In this document: positions 16,658 to 24,784 of the stretch, piece by piece
Position numbering within the stretch: the stretch's first letter is position 1
Layout: each line of letters opens with the position of its first letter
The notes under the pieces: model-generated
Databases searched by the model: none
Told to the model about the DNA's origin: nothing
Seen by the model: only the letters and a program-made list of their open reading frames with translations
Assembly (NCBI GenBank): GCA_964536965.1
Contig: CAZIAL010000016.1
Location: 1-64,000, forward strand
Source: JACMQW01 sp964536965
GTDB lineage: Bacteria > Bdellovibrionota > UBA1018
Reading direction: 5' to 3'
DNA: 64,000 nt
Program-made: the position numbers and the translations under genes

Positions 16658-17988
16658 CCGAAGCCTCTCCGATCCCGAAATCGAAAAAGAAAAGTCCGAT
16701 CGATGCCAACTGCCATTTCGCTTACAAGCGCGAAATCGCGGCGAAGATCCGCGCGAAAGACGCGGAGATCCGCGCTTGGTACTCGAAGCACGCCGCCGCG
16801 GCGCCGCCGCCGATGTACTGCTCGGTGGATCTCCGGGATTCCGGCCAGAAAATCGTCCCCGTCGACAGCAATCTTTACCCGGCCGGCTTTAACAACGTCT
16901 GCGCCGAGGATCATCGCACGGCCCCTCCGATTTTCCGGGCCCAGCTCGAGTCGCGCGCCGCCGCCCTCGGCGTGAAAGAGCCAAAGCGAATCCTGATTCT
17001 CCCCGAATTCCACACGACCAATACCTACTACCTGGAGAATCTGCATTATTTGCGGACCCTCGTCGAAAACGCCGGATTCCAGGTCCGCATCGGCTGGCTC
17101 TCCGAGCCGCCGATCGAGGAAAACCTGATCCTGAAAACCGCCTCCGAGAAGGAGCTTCGCGCGGATCCCCTGCGGGTGCGCGACGGAATCGCCCAGCTCG
17201 GTGAAGGCGAAAAATCGTTCGTCCCCGACGTCATCTTGCTCAACAACGATTTCTCCGGGGGCTACCCACCGATCCTCGATCAGATCCGCCAACCGATTCT
17301 TCCCTCCCATCGCCTCGGTTGGCACTCGCGCAAGAAGAGCGAGCATTTCAAGCATTACAACCGTCTGGCCGCCGAGTTCGCCGCCATCGCCGGTTTCGAT
17401 CCCTGGATCATCCAGATCGCGACCGAAGAAGTCGATGGCGTGGATTTCAACGAAGGGGTCGGCCTCGATCGCGTGGCCGCCGCCGCGGAACGAATCCTCG
17501 CGGACACCAAGACGACCTACGCGGCGAAAGGAATCACGACCGAACCTTTCGTTTTCGTGAAGAACAATGCCGGCACCTACGGCATGGGCATCATGGTCGT
17601 GCGTTCAGCCGAAGAAATTCGCACCATGAACCGCCGCGCGAAGAACAAGATGTCGATGGGGAAAAACAAACGCGCCATCGACTCCGTCGTCGTCCAGGAA
17701 GGCGTACCGACGGCGACGCTCGTGGACCGACTCGCGTCCGAACCGGTGATTTACCTTTTCGGCTGCGATCTCATCGGCGGATTCCTGCGCACGAATACCG
17801 AGCGCGGCACCGAAGAGAACCTGAATTCGCAGGGCATGGTCTTTCGCAAGCTTTGCATGAGCGACTTACGCGAAGAGTCCGATGACGACGGCGAACCCGT
17901 CGACACCTCGATGGAGCAAGTTTACGGCGCCGTGGCGCGGATTTCGGCGCTGGCGACCGGGATTGAGTTACGCGGATTAAAAGTTTAG
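16654..17988 (+). CDS. gshA: Glutamate-cysteine ligase, proteobacterial type III
   Basis: 444 residues resembling the GshA family first noted in Acidithiobacillus-type bacteria. It has Ser-Val-Asp-Leu-Arg-Asp near the N-terminus, Asp-Ser-Asn-Leu-Tyr-Pro-Ala-Gly-Phe-Asn-Asn, and a Lys-Asn-Asn-Ala-Gly-Thr-Tyr-Gly-Met-Gly block typical of ATP-grasp-like ligases. It joins glutamate and cysteine in the first step of glutathione synthesis. The ATG overlaps the preceding stop (ATGA). The two genes behind it can make cysteine, its substrate. No gshB is seen in the window. Confidence 0.85.
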   Translation: MTEASPIPKSKKKSPIDANCHFAYKREIAAKIRAKDAEIRAWYSKHAAAAPPPMYCSVDLRDSGQKIVPVDSNLYPAGFNNVCAEDHRTAPPIFRAQLESRAAALGVKEPKRILILPEFHTTNTYYLENLHYLRTLVENAGFQVRIGWLSEPPIEENLILKTASEKELRADPLRVRDGIAQLGEGEKSFVPDVILLNNDFSGGYPPILDQIRQPILPSHRLGWHSRKKSEHFKHYNRLAAEFAAIAGFDPWIIQIATEEVDGVDFNEGVGLDRVAAAAERILADTKTTYAAKGITTEPFVFVKNNAGTYGMGIMVVRSAEEIRTMNRRAKNKMSMGKNKRAIDSVVVQEGVPTATLVDRLASEPVIYLFGCDLIGGFLRTNTERGTEENLNSQGMVFRKLCMSDLREESDDDGEPVDTSMEQVYGAVARISALATGIELRGLKV

Positions 17989-18000
17989 AAAGAGGACCTT

Positions 18001-19080
18001 ATGGCAGATCCAAGAACGACCACCCGACCTCGCCTCCATCCGAACGCGCTTTCTTGCATCGGCGGCACGCCGATCGTCCGACTGAATCGCGTCGGGAAAG
18101 ATTCCGGCGTGAACCTTTTCGGAAAACTCGAATTCATGAATCCGGGCGGATCCGTGAAAGACCGCATCGGCGGATACCTTATCGAAGACGCGGAGAAGCG
18201 CGGAGTCCTCAAGCCGGGCGGAACGGTCGTCGAAGCGACCAGCGGAAATACGGGCATCGGACTCGGGATGGCGGCCGCGATCAAGGGATATAAAACCGTC
18301 TTCGTCCTGCCCGACAAGATGGCCGCGGAAAAGATCGGTTTCTTGCGCGCGTTCGGCGCCGAAGTCATCATCACGCCGACCGGCGTGGAGCCTACGGATC
18401 CGAAATCGCATTATTCCGTCGCCCGCCGCATCGCCAGCGAAACCCCGAATTCCTTTCTGGCCGATCAGTACGATAATCTCGCGAATCGACGCGCACACTA
18501 CGAAATAACGGGACCGGAGATCTGGGCACAGATGCCTGAGATCGACGTCTTCGTCGCCGGGATGGGAACGGGCGGCACGATTACGGGGACTGGCCAGTTC
18601 CTGAAGGAAAAGAAGCCAGGGGTGAAGCTCATCTGCGCGGATCCTTACGGTTCCATCATCCACGACGTCTTCACGAACGGAAAACAGACCGCGCCGGCCG
18701 GGTCCTATAAGGTCGAAGGCATCGGCGAAGACTTCATCCCGAAGAACTTCGATCTCCCGCTCCTCGACGGCGTCGTCCAAGTCACCGACCTGGACTCGCT
18801 TTCCATGGCACGCGCCCTTCTCCAGGAAGAAGGACTTTTCGTCGGCACTTCCTGCGGCACCGCCGTAGCCGGCGCGCTGAAGTGGGCGCGCGAGCAAGGC
18901 GCGAAGGCAAAGGGGCTGAACATCCTTTGCGTGCTCGCCGACAGCGGCGACCGCTACATGTCGAAGCTTTGGAACGACGAGTGGATGACGGAGAACGGAA
19001 TGCTCGACGCTTCCGCGCGCCGCATGCCGAAAGTAACCCTGATCGAAGGCGCGAAGACGCCTTATGGACTGAAACTCTAG
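18001..19080 (+). CDS. Cystathionine beta-synthase (PLP, no CBS-pair regulatory domain)
   Basis: A fold-type II PLP enzyme with Lys53 in Asn-Pro-Gly-Gly-Ser-Val-Lys-Asp-Arg, the Thr-Ser-Gly-Asn-Thr-Gly substrate loop and Gly-Thr-Gly-Gly-Thr phosphate loop. The Val-Glu-Gly-Ile-Gly-x-Asp-Phe-Ile-Pro stretch is characteristic of cystathionine beta-synthases over O-acetylserine sulfhydrylases. It ends at 359 residues, without the C-terminal CBS-pair domain of animal enzymes. Reaction: homocysteine + serine to cystathionine. AGAGGA precedes the ATG. Cysteine synthase activity cannot be fully excluded. Confidence 0.82.
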   Translation: MADPRTTTRPRLHPNALSCIGGTPIVRLNRVGKDSGVNLFGKLEFMNPGGSVKDRIGGYLIEDAEKRGVLKPGGTVVEATSGNTGIGLGMAAAIKGYKTVFVLPDKMAAEKIGFLRAFGAEVIITPTGVEPTDPKSHYSVARRIASETPNSFLADQYDNLANRRAHYEITGPEIWAQMPEIDVFVAGMGTGGTITGTGQFLKEKKPGVKLICADPYGSIIHDVFTNGKQTAPAGSYKVEGIGEDFIPKNFDLPLLDGVVQVTDLDSLSMARALLQEEGLFVGTSCGTAVAGALKWAREQGAKAKGLNILCVLADSGDRYMSKLWNDEWMTENGMLDASARRMPKVTLIEGAKTPYGLKL

Positions 19081-19093
19081 AAAAGGACTTTGC

Positions 19094-20260
19094 ATGTCGA
19101 AAGCAAACGAAACGGATTTAAAGGGCGGCTTCGGAACGCGCGCGATCCATGCGGGCCAGCCGCCGGAGGAAAAATCGGGCGCGGTGATGACCCCCATTTA
19201 CCAGACGAGCACCTATGCCCAGCGTTCGCCCGGCGAACACACCGGATACGAGTACTCGCGCACGGATAACCCGACCCGCACCGCCTACCAGCAGTGCCTG
19301 GCGGCGCTCGAGAACGGAAAGTACGGACTCGCCTTCGCGTCGGGACTGGCGACCACCGACTGCATTCTGCATACCCTGAAGTCCGGCGATCACGTGGTCT
19401 GCTGTGATGACGTTTACGGCGGCACTTACCGGATTTTCGAACACGTCTACCGGGCGATGGGAATCGACTTCACCTTCGTCGACATGACGGATCCCGCGAA
19501 AGTCGAGGCCGCATTCAAACCGAATACGAAACTCGTCTGGATCGAAACTCCGACGAATCCGACGCTGAAACTCGTCGACATCCGCATGGTCACGGGTATC
19601 GCGAAGAAAAAAGGCGCGATCTCGGTCGTCGACAATACGTTCATGTCGGCCTACTTCCAGACTCCGCTCGATCTCGGAGCGGACGTCGTCATGCATTCGG
19701 TGACGAAGTACATGAACGGCCACTCCGACGTCGTCGGCGGCGCGCTCGTGACGAACCATTCCGAGCTCTACGAGAAACTGAAATTCTACCAGAACGCCGT
19801 GGGCGCCGTGCCGGCCCCGATGGATTGTTTTCTCGTGATGCGAGGATTGAAAACGCTCCATGTCCGCATGGATCGCCACGCGGAAAACGCGATGAAGGTC
19901 GCGGAGTACCTCGAGAAGCATCCGAAGGTCGAACGCGTGATTTACCCTGGCCTGCGCTCTCATCCGCAACATGAGCTGGCTAGAAAACAGATGAAGGGCT
20001 TCGGCGGAATGATCACGTTCTTCGTGAAGGGCGGCCTGCCCGAAGCGCGGAGTTTCCTCGAGAAAGTCCGGATCTTTACCCTTGCGGAAAGTCTCGGCGG
20101 CGTGGAGTCCCTCGTCGAGCATCCGGCGATCATGACCCATGCGAGTATTCCGGCGGAGAATCGGAAAGCGCTCGGCATCCACGATACCCTCGTGCGGGTG
20201 AGCGTGGGCATCGAAGACGTGGCGGATCTGATCGCGGATCTCGAACGAGCGCTCGGCTAG
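19094..20260 (+). CDS. Cystathionine gamma-lyase / gamma-synthase family enzyme
   Basis: A Cys/Met-metabolism PLP enzyme of 388 residues with PLP Lys205 in His-Ser-Val-Thr-Lys-Tyr, Tyr-x-Arg near 54-56 and the conserved Glu-x-Pro-x-Asn-Pro. The second Ser-x-Gly and the C-terminal Ser-Leu-Gly-Gly-Val-Glu-Ser-Leu block fit this family. Because it sits 13 bases behind cystathionine beta-synthase, gamma-lyase (cystathionine to cysteine + 2-oxobutyrate + ammonia) is the likely role, completing reverse transsulfuration. Gamma-synthase activity in the opposite direction is the alternative. AAAGGA precedes the ATG. Confidence 0.87.
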   Translation: MSKANETDLKGGFGTRAIHAGQPPEEKSGAVMTPIYQTSTYAQRSPGEHTGYEYSRTDNPTRTAYQQCLAALENGKYGLAFASGLATTDCILHTLKSGDHVVCCDDVYGGTYRIFEHVYRAMGIDFTFVDMTDPAKVEAAFKPNTKLVWIETPTNPTLKLVDIRMVTGIAKKKGAISVVDNTFMSAYFQTPLDLGADVVMHSVTKYMNGHSDVVGGALVTNHSELYEKLKFYQNAVGAVPAPMDCFLVMRGLKTLHVRMDRHAENAMKVAEYLEKHPKVERVIYPGLRSHPQHELARKQMKGFGGMITFFVKGGLPEARSFLEKVRIFTLAESLGGVESLVEHPAIMTHASIPAENRKALGIHDTLVRVSVGIEDVADLIADLERALG

Positions 20261-20275
20261 ACCGCGGAGTCGCGC

Positions 20276-21085
20276 TTAGTTCCAGTCGGAGAAGTGATCT
20301 TCCGGGCCGCCTGGATCTTCGCCGCCGTCTTCGTCTTCGTCGCTGATCGTGATCGTGATGCGATGGCGGAGAGTGTACCACTCGTCGCGGCACTCGACCT
20401 GGTAGGGCTGCATCGAGTTCGCGACGTATTCGTTCGCGATGGCGGCCGCGGGCGTGGCGTAGTTGTTCGACATCAGGCGGTTGCTGATAAGCCCGTTCTG
20501 GATCGCGGAATTGATTTCCTCGGAGCCTTCCTGCTGCTGCGCCGAGAGCACATAGAGACTGGTATTCGACGGAAAGCTTGGAACGACATAGCGGGCCGAC
20601 CCCATGTAACAATCAGCCGGGGTCGGAGAAACCGTGCAGTCGAGCGGCGAAGACTGGTCCGTGCTCCAGTATGGAACGAACGCGGCCGAGGTATTGCTGC
20701 CGAGAAAGTAGTAAGGACGGAAGATCATCACCTTGCAGACGCTGCTGTTGGTCGATCCCCAGGTGAACCGGAAGTCGCTGAAGAACATGCGGGCTTCCGG
20801 AATCGTCACTGAACAAGTCGAGTCGGTGGCCGCCGAGTCTTTCGGGACCGTACAGACCAACGTCTCTTCTTCGTATTCGTCTTGGTCTTCCCATTTTCGC
20901 TCGAGCTTAAAGTAAAGGTCGGCGTCGATGCTGGCGTTTTCGATCGGAGCGTTGGTTTCCGGAGTCGTCACGGTGGAGCTCGTTACGCCGACGTCGGCCC
21001 CCGGGGCGAGACATCCGCTCATCGCCGTCGCGCCGAGCGCGAGGATGAAGACCGGCGATAGTTTGCTCCGAAGACGTTCTTTCAT
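20276..21085 (-). CDS. Predicted lipoprotein, function unknown
   Basis: Signal peptide with lipobox Met-Ser-Gly-Cys (Cys25), then a Thr/Ser/Pro-rich linker and a beta-rich domain with several Cys (pairs near 102/111 and 136/150 regions). The acidic Asp/Glu/Gly-rich tail ends in Phe-Ser-Asp-Trp-Asn. No family is recognised. The gene converges on the transsulfuration operon with 15 bases between stops and no obvious terminator. The next gene upstream on the strand is an outer-membrane protein. Confidence 0.75.
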   Translation of the reverse strand: MKERLRSKLSPVFILALGATAMSGCLAPGADVGVTSSTVTTPETNAPIENASIDADLYFKLERKWEDQDEYEEETLVCTVPKDSAATDSTCSVTIPEARMFFSDFRFTWGSTNSSVCKVMIFRPYYFLGSNTSAAFVPYWSTDQSSPLDCTVSPTPADCYMGSARYVVPSFPSNTSLYVLSAQQQEGSEEINSAIQNGLISNRLMSNNYATPAAAIANEYVANSMQPYQVECRDEWYTLRHRITITISDEDEDGGEDPGGPEDHFSDWN

Positions 21086-21154
21086 AAGGCCCCTTACCTT
21101 TCCTCCGTTTCGGCAGAAAAAAGGTCGGCCTAAAGTGAAAACCGAACCGGGAGA

Positions 21155-21192
21155 CGTCAGCGGCCTGACGCCCTACGAGCCCTCCGCGTCAG
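21155..21192 (-). repeat. Competing inverted repeats after the barrel gene
   Basis: CGTCAG at 21155-21160, CTGACGC at 21165-21171 and GCGTCAG at 21186-21192. The middle element can pair with either flank. The outer copy overlaps the stop codon of the barrel gene. There is no T-tract, so it is not a standard terminator; role unknown. Confidence 0.4.
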
Positions 21193-22103
21193 AACGCGTT
21201 TTCGTAGCCGTAGATTCGAAGCGAAAACGATACCCCGGCGTTGTTATAACCATCCGCGCCTTGCGGAGTGATGTAGAACGCCTCCGGAGCGAAGCCTACG
21301 CTGACCCGGGAGTCCTTGGTATGGCTGAATATGATGTCGAGTCCCGCTTTCGCGCCGATCGAAAAGAGCCGGGTATTCGGCCGATCGGCGAGGCTCAGGT
21401 CTGGCCCCTGCTGGACGCCGAAGAGACCCATGAGTGTGAGGAACCCGAGACGGGGCCCGATCCCGACCATCGCCTGGTCCACCGTGGCCCGCTTCGTGCG
21501 CGGGGTTCCCATCATGTCGAACTGCGCCTGGAACGCGGAACCAATCATAAACCCGATTCCCGCGTTATACCCGAGACCCCCGACGGCCTTCTCCGGAGCG
21601 GAAGAATAGAGCCCCTTCGTCGTCAGGCTCCCGTAGCTCGGCCCGAGCGAAAGCCAAAGGACCAGCTCCTTTGACTTCAGCCGGTCGTCCATGGAGAGGT
21701 CGGTAATTTCCTGAGAGCTCGAGAAACGGGTGGGCGCCGTCGATACGACCGGCGGCGGAATATCGACCATTCCCCCGTCCGTCGGCATTTCCGCGTCGGC
21801 GACTCCGTCGTCTTCGATGGCCGGCAGCTCTTCGAGGGGTGGGATTTCGGAATCCGAAGGAATCTCCGTCGAAGGCTCCGTCATCGAGGCATCCGCGGAA
21901 GAAACGGGCTCGTCGGCGCCCGGAGGCGGTGGGAGATCGGCCCCACTCGTCGCTTGGTCATCGAACCCTTCCAGGGCGGGCAACTCTTCGGAAGCTTCCG
22001 GAGGCGGCGGCAACTCGTCCTCGGCGCGGGCGTTCGCGACCAACGCGGTGAGACTGAACGAAAGAACCACACACCACAGACCGACGGATCTGGAATTTTG
22101 CAT
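21189..22103 (-). CDS. Outer-membrane beta-barrel protein with acidic Pro/Glu-rich N-terminal linker
   Basis: The ATG at 22103 opens a signal peptide ending Ala-Asn-Ala-Arg-Ala. Residues of about 28-125 form a low-complexity linker rich in Glu, Asp, Pro and Ala with repeated Pro-Pro-Pro-Pro. The last 170 residues have alternating strands, glycine-rich turns and a C-terminal Phe, as in small outer-membrane barrels. An upstream in-frame ATG at 22202 would add a basic segment before the signal peptide and is unlikely. Function unknown. The acidic linker may lie in the periplasm and bind peptidoglycan or cations, which is inference. Confidence 0.75.
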   Translation of the reverse strand: MQNSRSVGLWCVVLSFSLTALVANARAEDELPPPPEASEELPALEGFDDQATSGADLPPPPGADEPVSSADASMTEPSTEIPSDSEIPPLEELPAIEDDGVADAEMPTDGGMVDIPPPVVSTAPTRFSSSQEITDLSMDDRLKSKELVLWLSLGPSYGSLTTKGLYSSAPEKAVGGLGYNAGIGFMIGSAFQAQFDMMGTPRTKRATVDQAMVGIGPRLGFLTLMGLFGVQQGPDLSLADRPNTRLFSIGAKAGLDIIFSHTKDSRVSVGFAPEAFYITPQGADGYNNAGVSFSLRIYGYENAF

Positions 22104-22265
22104 CTTCCTTAAGAATGCATGTAGTCGGGGCGGAAGATCAAGCAACCGCCTCCAGTATCTTGCGTCGGAAGATGCTAATGCGGCGCACCGTACGAGGTGC
22201 ATCCGCCGGACATTCCTGAGGAAATCACTTGCACTTTAAACCTAGCGGGAATATCAACAAAGGGA

Positions 22266-22331
22266 ATGAAAAAACTCAAGCAACTCATCCAGCAACTGCT
22301 GAAAGGCAGCGGCCGTATCGCTCTCGCTTAA
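22266..22331 (+). CDS. Possible 21-residue cationic peptide (very tentative)
   Basis: ATG 22266 to TAA 22329-22331 on the strand opposite its neighbours, with a closely placed AAGGG. The peptide is basic at its start (Met-Lys-Lys-Leu-Lys) and could form an amphipathic helix. A TTGCAC-N17-TATCAA promoter-like pair lies upstream. It falls in the 238-base spacer 22104-22341, where nothing else is evident apart from the inverted repeat at its end. Could be chance. Confidence 0.15.
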   Translation: MKKLKQLIQQLLKGSGRIALA

Positions 22332-22351
22332 TTCGTTTCGTTTAAGCGAGA
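22322..22351. repeat. Perfect 10-bp inverted repeat at the end of the phosphatase gene
   Basis: TCTCGCTTAA at 22322-22331 and its exact complement at 22342-22351, separated by 10 bases. It contains the phosphatase stop codon on the minus strand and the stop of the tentative peptide on the plus strand. It could fold as an RNA hairpin that ends or protects either transcript, but no T-tract follows on either strand. Confidence 0.5.
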
Positions 22352-23526
22352 CGAAGCAGCTTTGCATCGACGTCGAAGACGAGCGCGGTGCAATCCTGTG
22401 ACGGCAGATCTTCCGGGTCGACCATTTTTCTCTTCACCCGAAAGACGAGTTCATTCGTGATGTCGGCGGAATCCTTGTTCCGGTAAGGATCGAGAAGCGT
22501 TTTCGCCTCGACCAGGCCGCCGCAGGCCTCGATAAATCCGTCGCTGAGCAAGACGAGGCGATCTTCGGGCTCGAGGACGATTTCCTTTTCTCCGAACTGG
22601 GTCGGATCGGAATTCGCCAGACTGAGCGGCTCGCCGTGCGGCACATGAATCTCGAACCCCTTCCCCTTCCGCGCATGCAGGAACGCGGAGCCCCCGAGAT
22701 GCAGGTACCTGAATCGAAAATCTTTCCGGTTCAGAATGCCGTAGAAGATTGCGAGTCGATCCTTCTCCTTCAGTCCGAGAAGCAGCTCGTCCGCGATCAG
22801 CTTTACGGTTTCGGTCGCGGGGCGCGCTTCGTCGCGCGAAAGCTTCATGGTCATCCGCATCAGGGTCGAGAGGAAAGCGCTCGATAAGCCATAGCTCGAG
22901 GAATCCGAGAGCAGAATCGAGATGCGCGACTGATCCTTCGACTCGGCAAGATCGAAATGGTCGCCTCCCTTCAGCCCGGCGAGAAATCGCGAACGAATCT
23001 GGAGTCCGCGCACTGCCGGATAACGATTGGGCAGCCGCGCTTTTTGGAGCCGCTCGGCGAGCTTCACGTCCTCGTCGAGCGCTCCGAGCAGTTCGTTGAA
23101 CGAACGGTGGAGCTCGCCGACTTCGCTCCACATCCGGAGATGCTGGTGCAGCCGAAATTTGCTGACGAGCTCGGCCTTGCGAAAAGGATAGACGACCACG
23201 TCGTCCACTCGCTCGGCGAGCTCCGTTTCCCAGTTCCATTCGCGGGACTCGTCCGTCCAGATGAGGAAGACGCTTCGGCTGTGGCGATCGATTTCGGTGA
23301 GAATTTTCGCGAGGCGAGGGTGTCCGCCGTCGACGAAAACGATCGCTCCCCACGATTGCGGGTCGACGCTCTCCGATACGTTCCAATCGAAATTTTCGGC
23401 GTCGACTCCGAGACAGTCGCGAAGCGAGGTCACCCAGCGGTTCCCGGTAGAAAGTCCGTCCGCGACCAGCGTGATGAGGTGGGATGCGGGGGCGGATGCC
23501 GAAACGGTGGAAGGATTTGCGTTCAT
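22342..23526 (-). CDS. PP2C/SpoIIE-type serine phosphatase with degenerate receiver domain
   Basis: The ATG at 23526 follows AAAGGAG at ideal spacing. Residues of about 20-130 look like a receiver-type fold, but the acidic triad is not intact, so phosphorylation is doubtful. The C-terminal 230 residues follow the RsbU/SpoIIE pattern: Gly-Gly-Asp-x-x-Asp, then Leu-Ser-Asp-Ser-Ser-Ser-Tyr-Gly, and Leu-Leu-Ser-Asp-Gly-Phe-Ile-Glu, with metal-binding Asp kept. Such enzymes dephosphorylate anti-anti-sigma or other Ser/Thr-phosphorylated proteins. It is ten bases behind an outer-membrane protein gene and a few kb from a Ser/Thr kinase, a possible antagonist. Confidence 0.8.
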   Translation of the reverse strand: MNANPSTVSASAPASHLITLVADGLSTGNRWVTSLRDCLGVDAENFDWNVSESVDPQSWGAIVFVDGGHPRLAKILTEIDRHSRSVFLIWTDESREWNWETELAERVDDVVVYPFRKAELVSKFRLHQHLRMWSEVGELHRSFNELLGALDEDVKLAERLQKARLPNRYPAVRGLQIRSRFLAGLKGGDHFDLAESKDQSRISILLSDSSSYGLSSAFLSTLMRMTMKLSRDEARPATETVKLIADELLLGLKEKDRLAIFYGILNRKDFRFRYLHLGGSAFLHARKGKGFEIHVPHGEPLSLANSDPTQFGEKEIVLEPEDRLVLLSDGFIEACGGLVEAKTLLDPYRNKDSADITNELVFRVKRKMVDPEDLPSQDCTALVFDVDAKLLRLA

Positions 23527-23536
23527 CTCGTCTCCT

Positions 23537-24637
23537 TTAGAAGGCACGGAAGATCGTTTGAAAAAGGTATCGGATATCGCGGACGGCTTTCTGGCCGTCG
23601 CCGAGGTCTTCGCTGAACCAGGCGAAATTCGCTTCCGCCCGCGAGGTTCGAATGCCAAGGCCTGCGCTAGGATAACCGCTCCCGAAACCGCCGCGAAGAA
23701 AGAAACGGTCGTAAACGGCGAACTCCAGTCCGGCGGCCGCGTGCGCGATCTGACGCGTATTCGAGGAGTCGAGCGCGTCGCGATAAGCGAACTGCGTCGA
23801 GAGCGTCCAGCTCCCGGAAATCTTCGTCAGAAATCCGACCGAGGCGTCGACGGACATTTTTTCCGCCGCGATCGATCCCGTCGGATTGGAAGCGAGAGAC
23901 ATCAGCGGCTTTCCGGTGAGCCGGAGTCCCGCCACGTTACGCGCGACGAGGTTGATGCTGGGTTGGTACCTGTACGGAAGCGTCAGCGCTAAACCCAGCG
24001 TATGCGAAAATCCTTTTCCTTCCGCGATCTGCTCGGTCCACCCGAGCGGTCGCGTCCCCACGGCGACGGTTCGGTCTCCGGAAGCCTGGTTCACCCACTG
24101 AAGCGAATATCCGAGTCGCAGTACGCCGGACGCAAGGCGAAGCCCGAAGCCGGCCGTGGGAATGAGCTGACGGACGGTCCGATACCGGATGTTCACCCCG
24201 TCGGATTCGCCCATGAGGCGAGACTGATACAGTAATCCGACGCCGAATCCACGAAACCCGAGCGCGGGAAGGACCGCGTAGCCCGCTCCCGGATTGGTCA
24301 GAGGGGAACCGGTGAGCTTGCTTTCGTACCCGTCCAGGGATTGGAACTTATAAAGATCCGTCCCCGCGCTCGAGGCGAACTTCGAATTCGCCTGGAGCTG
24401 GAGGTTCAGCGGCTCGAAAGTGAGCCCATCGACCCGACCCAGACCGGCCGGATTGTAAAAGAGCGAATCCGCGAGAGTATCGGCGAGTCCGATATAAGCG
24501 TCCCCCAGGGCCGCGCCACGACCGGAAACGTAACGCGAACCGGGAATGCGATCCCCCCCTGTCGCGTGCGCGAAAAGGGGCATCAGTGCGATCACCAGGG
24601 CGAGTGCGACGCGGGGGTAGGCGGTGTTAAAAACCAT
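23537..24637 (-). CDS. Outer-membrane beta-barrel protein, OmpP1/FadL- or TraF-like
   Basis: A signal peptide ending His-Ala (about residue 25) is followed by Gly-Arg-Gly-Ala-Ala-Leu-Gly-Asp-Ala-Tyr and Tyr-Asn-Pro-Ala-Gly-Leu-Gly, which mark the N-terminal plug of FadL/OmpP1-type transporters and related barrels. The rest alternates strands with glycine/serine turns and ends in Arg-Ala-Phe, a barrel-insertion signal. It may carry hydrophobic compounds. It is the first gene of an operon with the phosphatase (10-base gap). Confidence 0.75.
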   Translation of the reverse strand: MVFNTAYPRVALALVIALMPLFAHATGGDRIPGSRYVSGRGAALGDAYIGLADTLADSLFYNPAGLGRVDGLTFEPLNLQLQANSKFASSAGTDLYKFQSLDGYESKLTGSPLTNPGAGYAVLPALGFRGFGVGLLYQSRLMGESDGVNIRYRTVRQLIPTAGFGLRLASGVLRLGYSLQWVNQASGDRTVAVGTRPLGWTEQIAEGKGFSHTLGLALTLPYRYQPSINLVARNVAGLRLTGKPLMSLASNPTGSIAAEKMSVDASVGFLTKISGSWTLSTQFAYRDALDSSNTRQIAHAAAGLEFAVYDRFFLRGGFGSGYPSAGLGIRTSRAEANFAWFSEDLGDGQKAVRDIRYLFQTIFRAF

Positions 24638-24784
24638 GGGGGCATCCTTGCCGGAAGACGATCTCGCCTTCCTCTCCTTCCTTTCGGCCCATCGCGCAGC
24701 GAAAGTGACGGCGGGATTTTGCCCAGCCGATCGTCAAAAAACTTTCGATTCATTCCCGACCTGCGTCGTCCGAAGAGAAAGGGC

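Noticed and set aside
21155..21192. Three-way CGTCAG/CTGACGC repeats as a transcription attenuator
   Set aside because: Pairing is real, but there is no leader peptide, no T-tract and no gene placement that would need attenuation; kept only as a repeat.
24341..24784. N-terminal extension of the HD-GYP gene
   Set aside because: This part runs antisense to the barrel gene and has no domain; the ATG at 24785 begins the conserved region.
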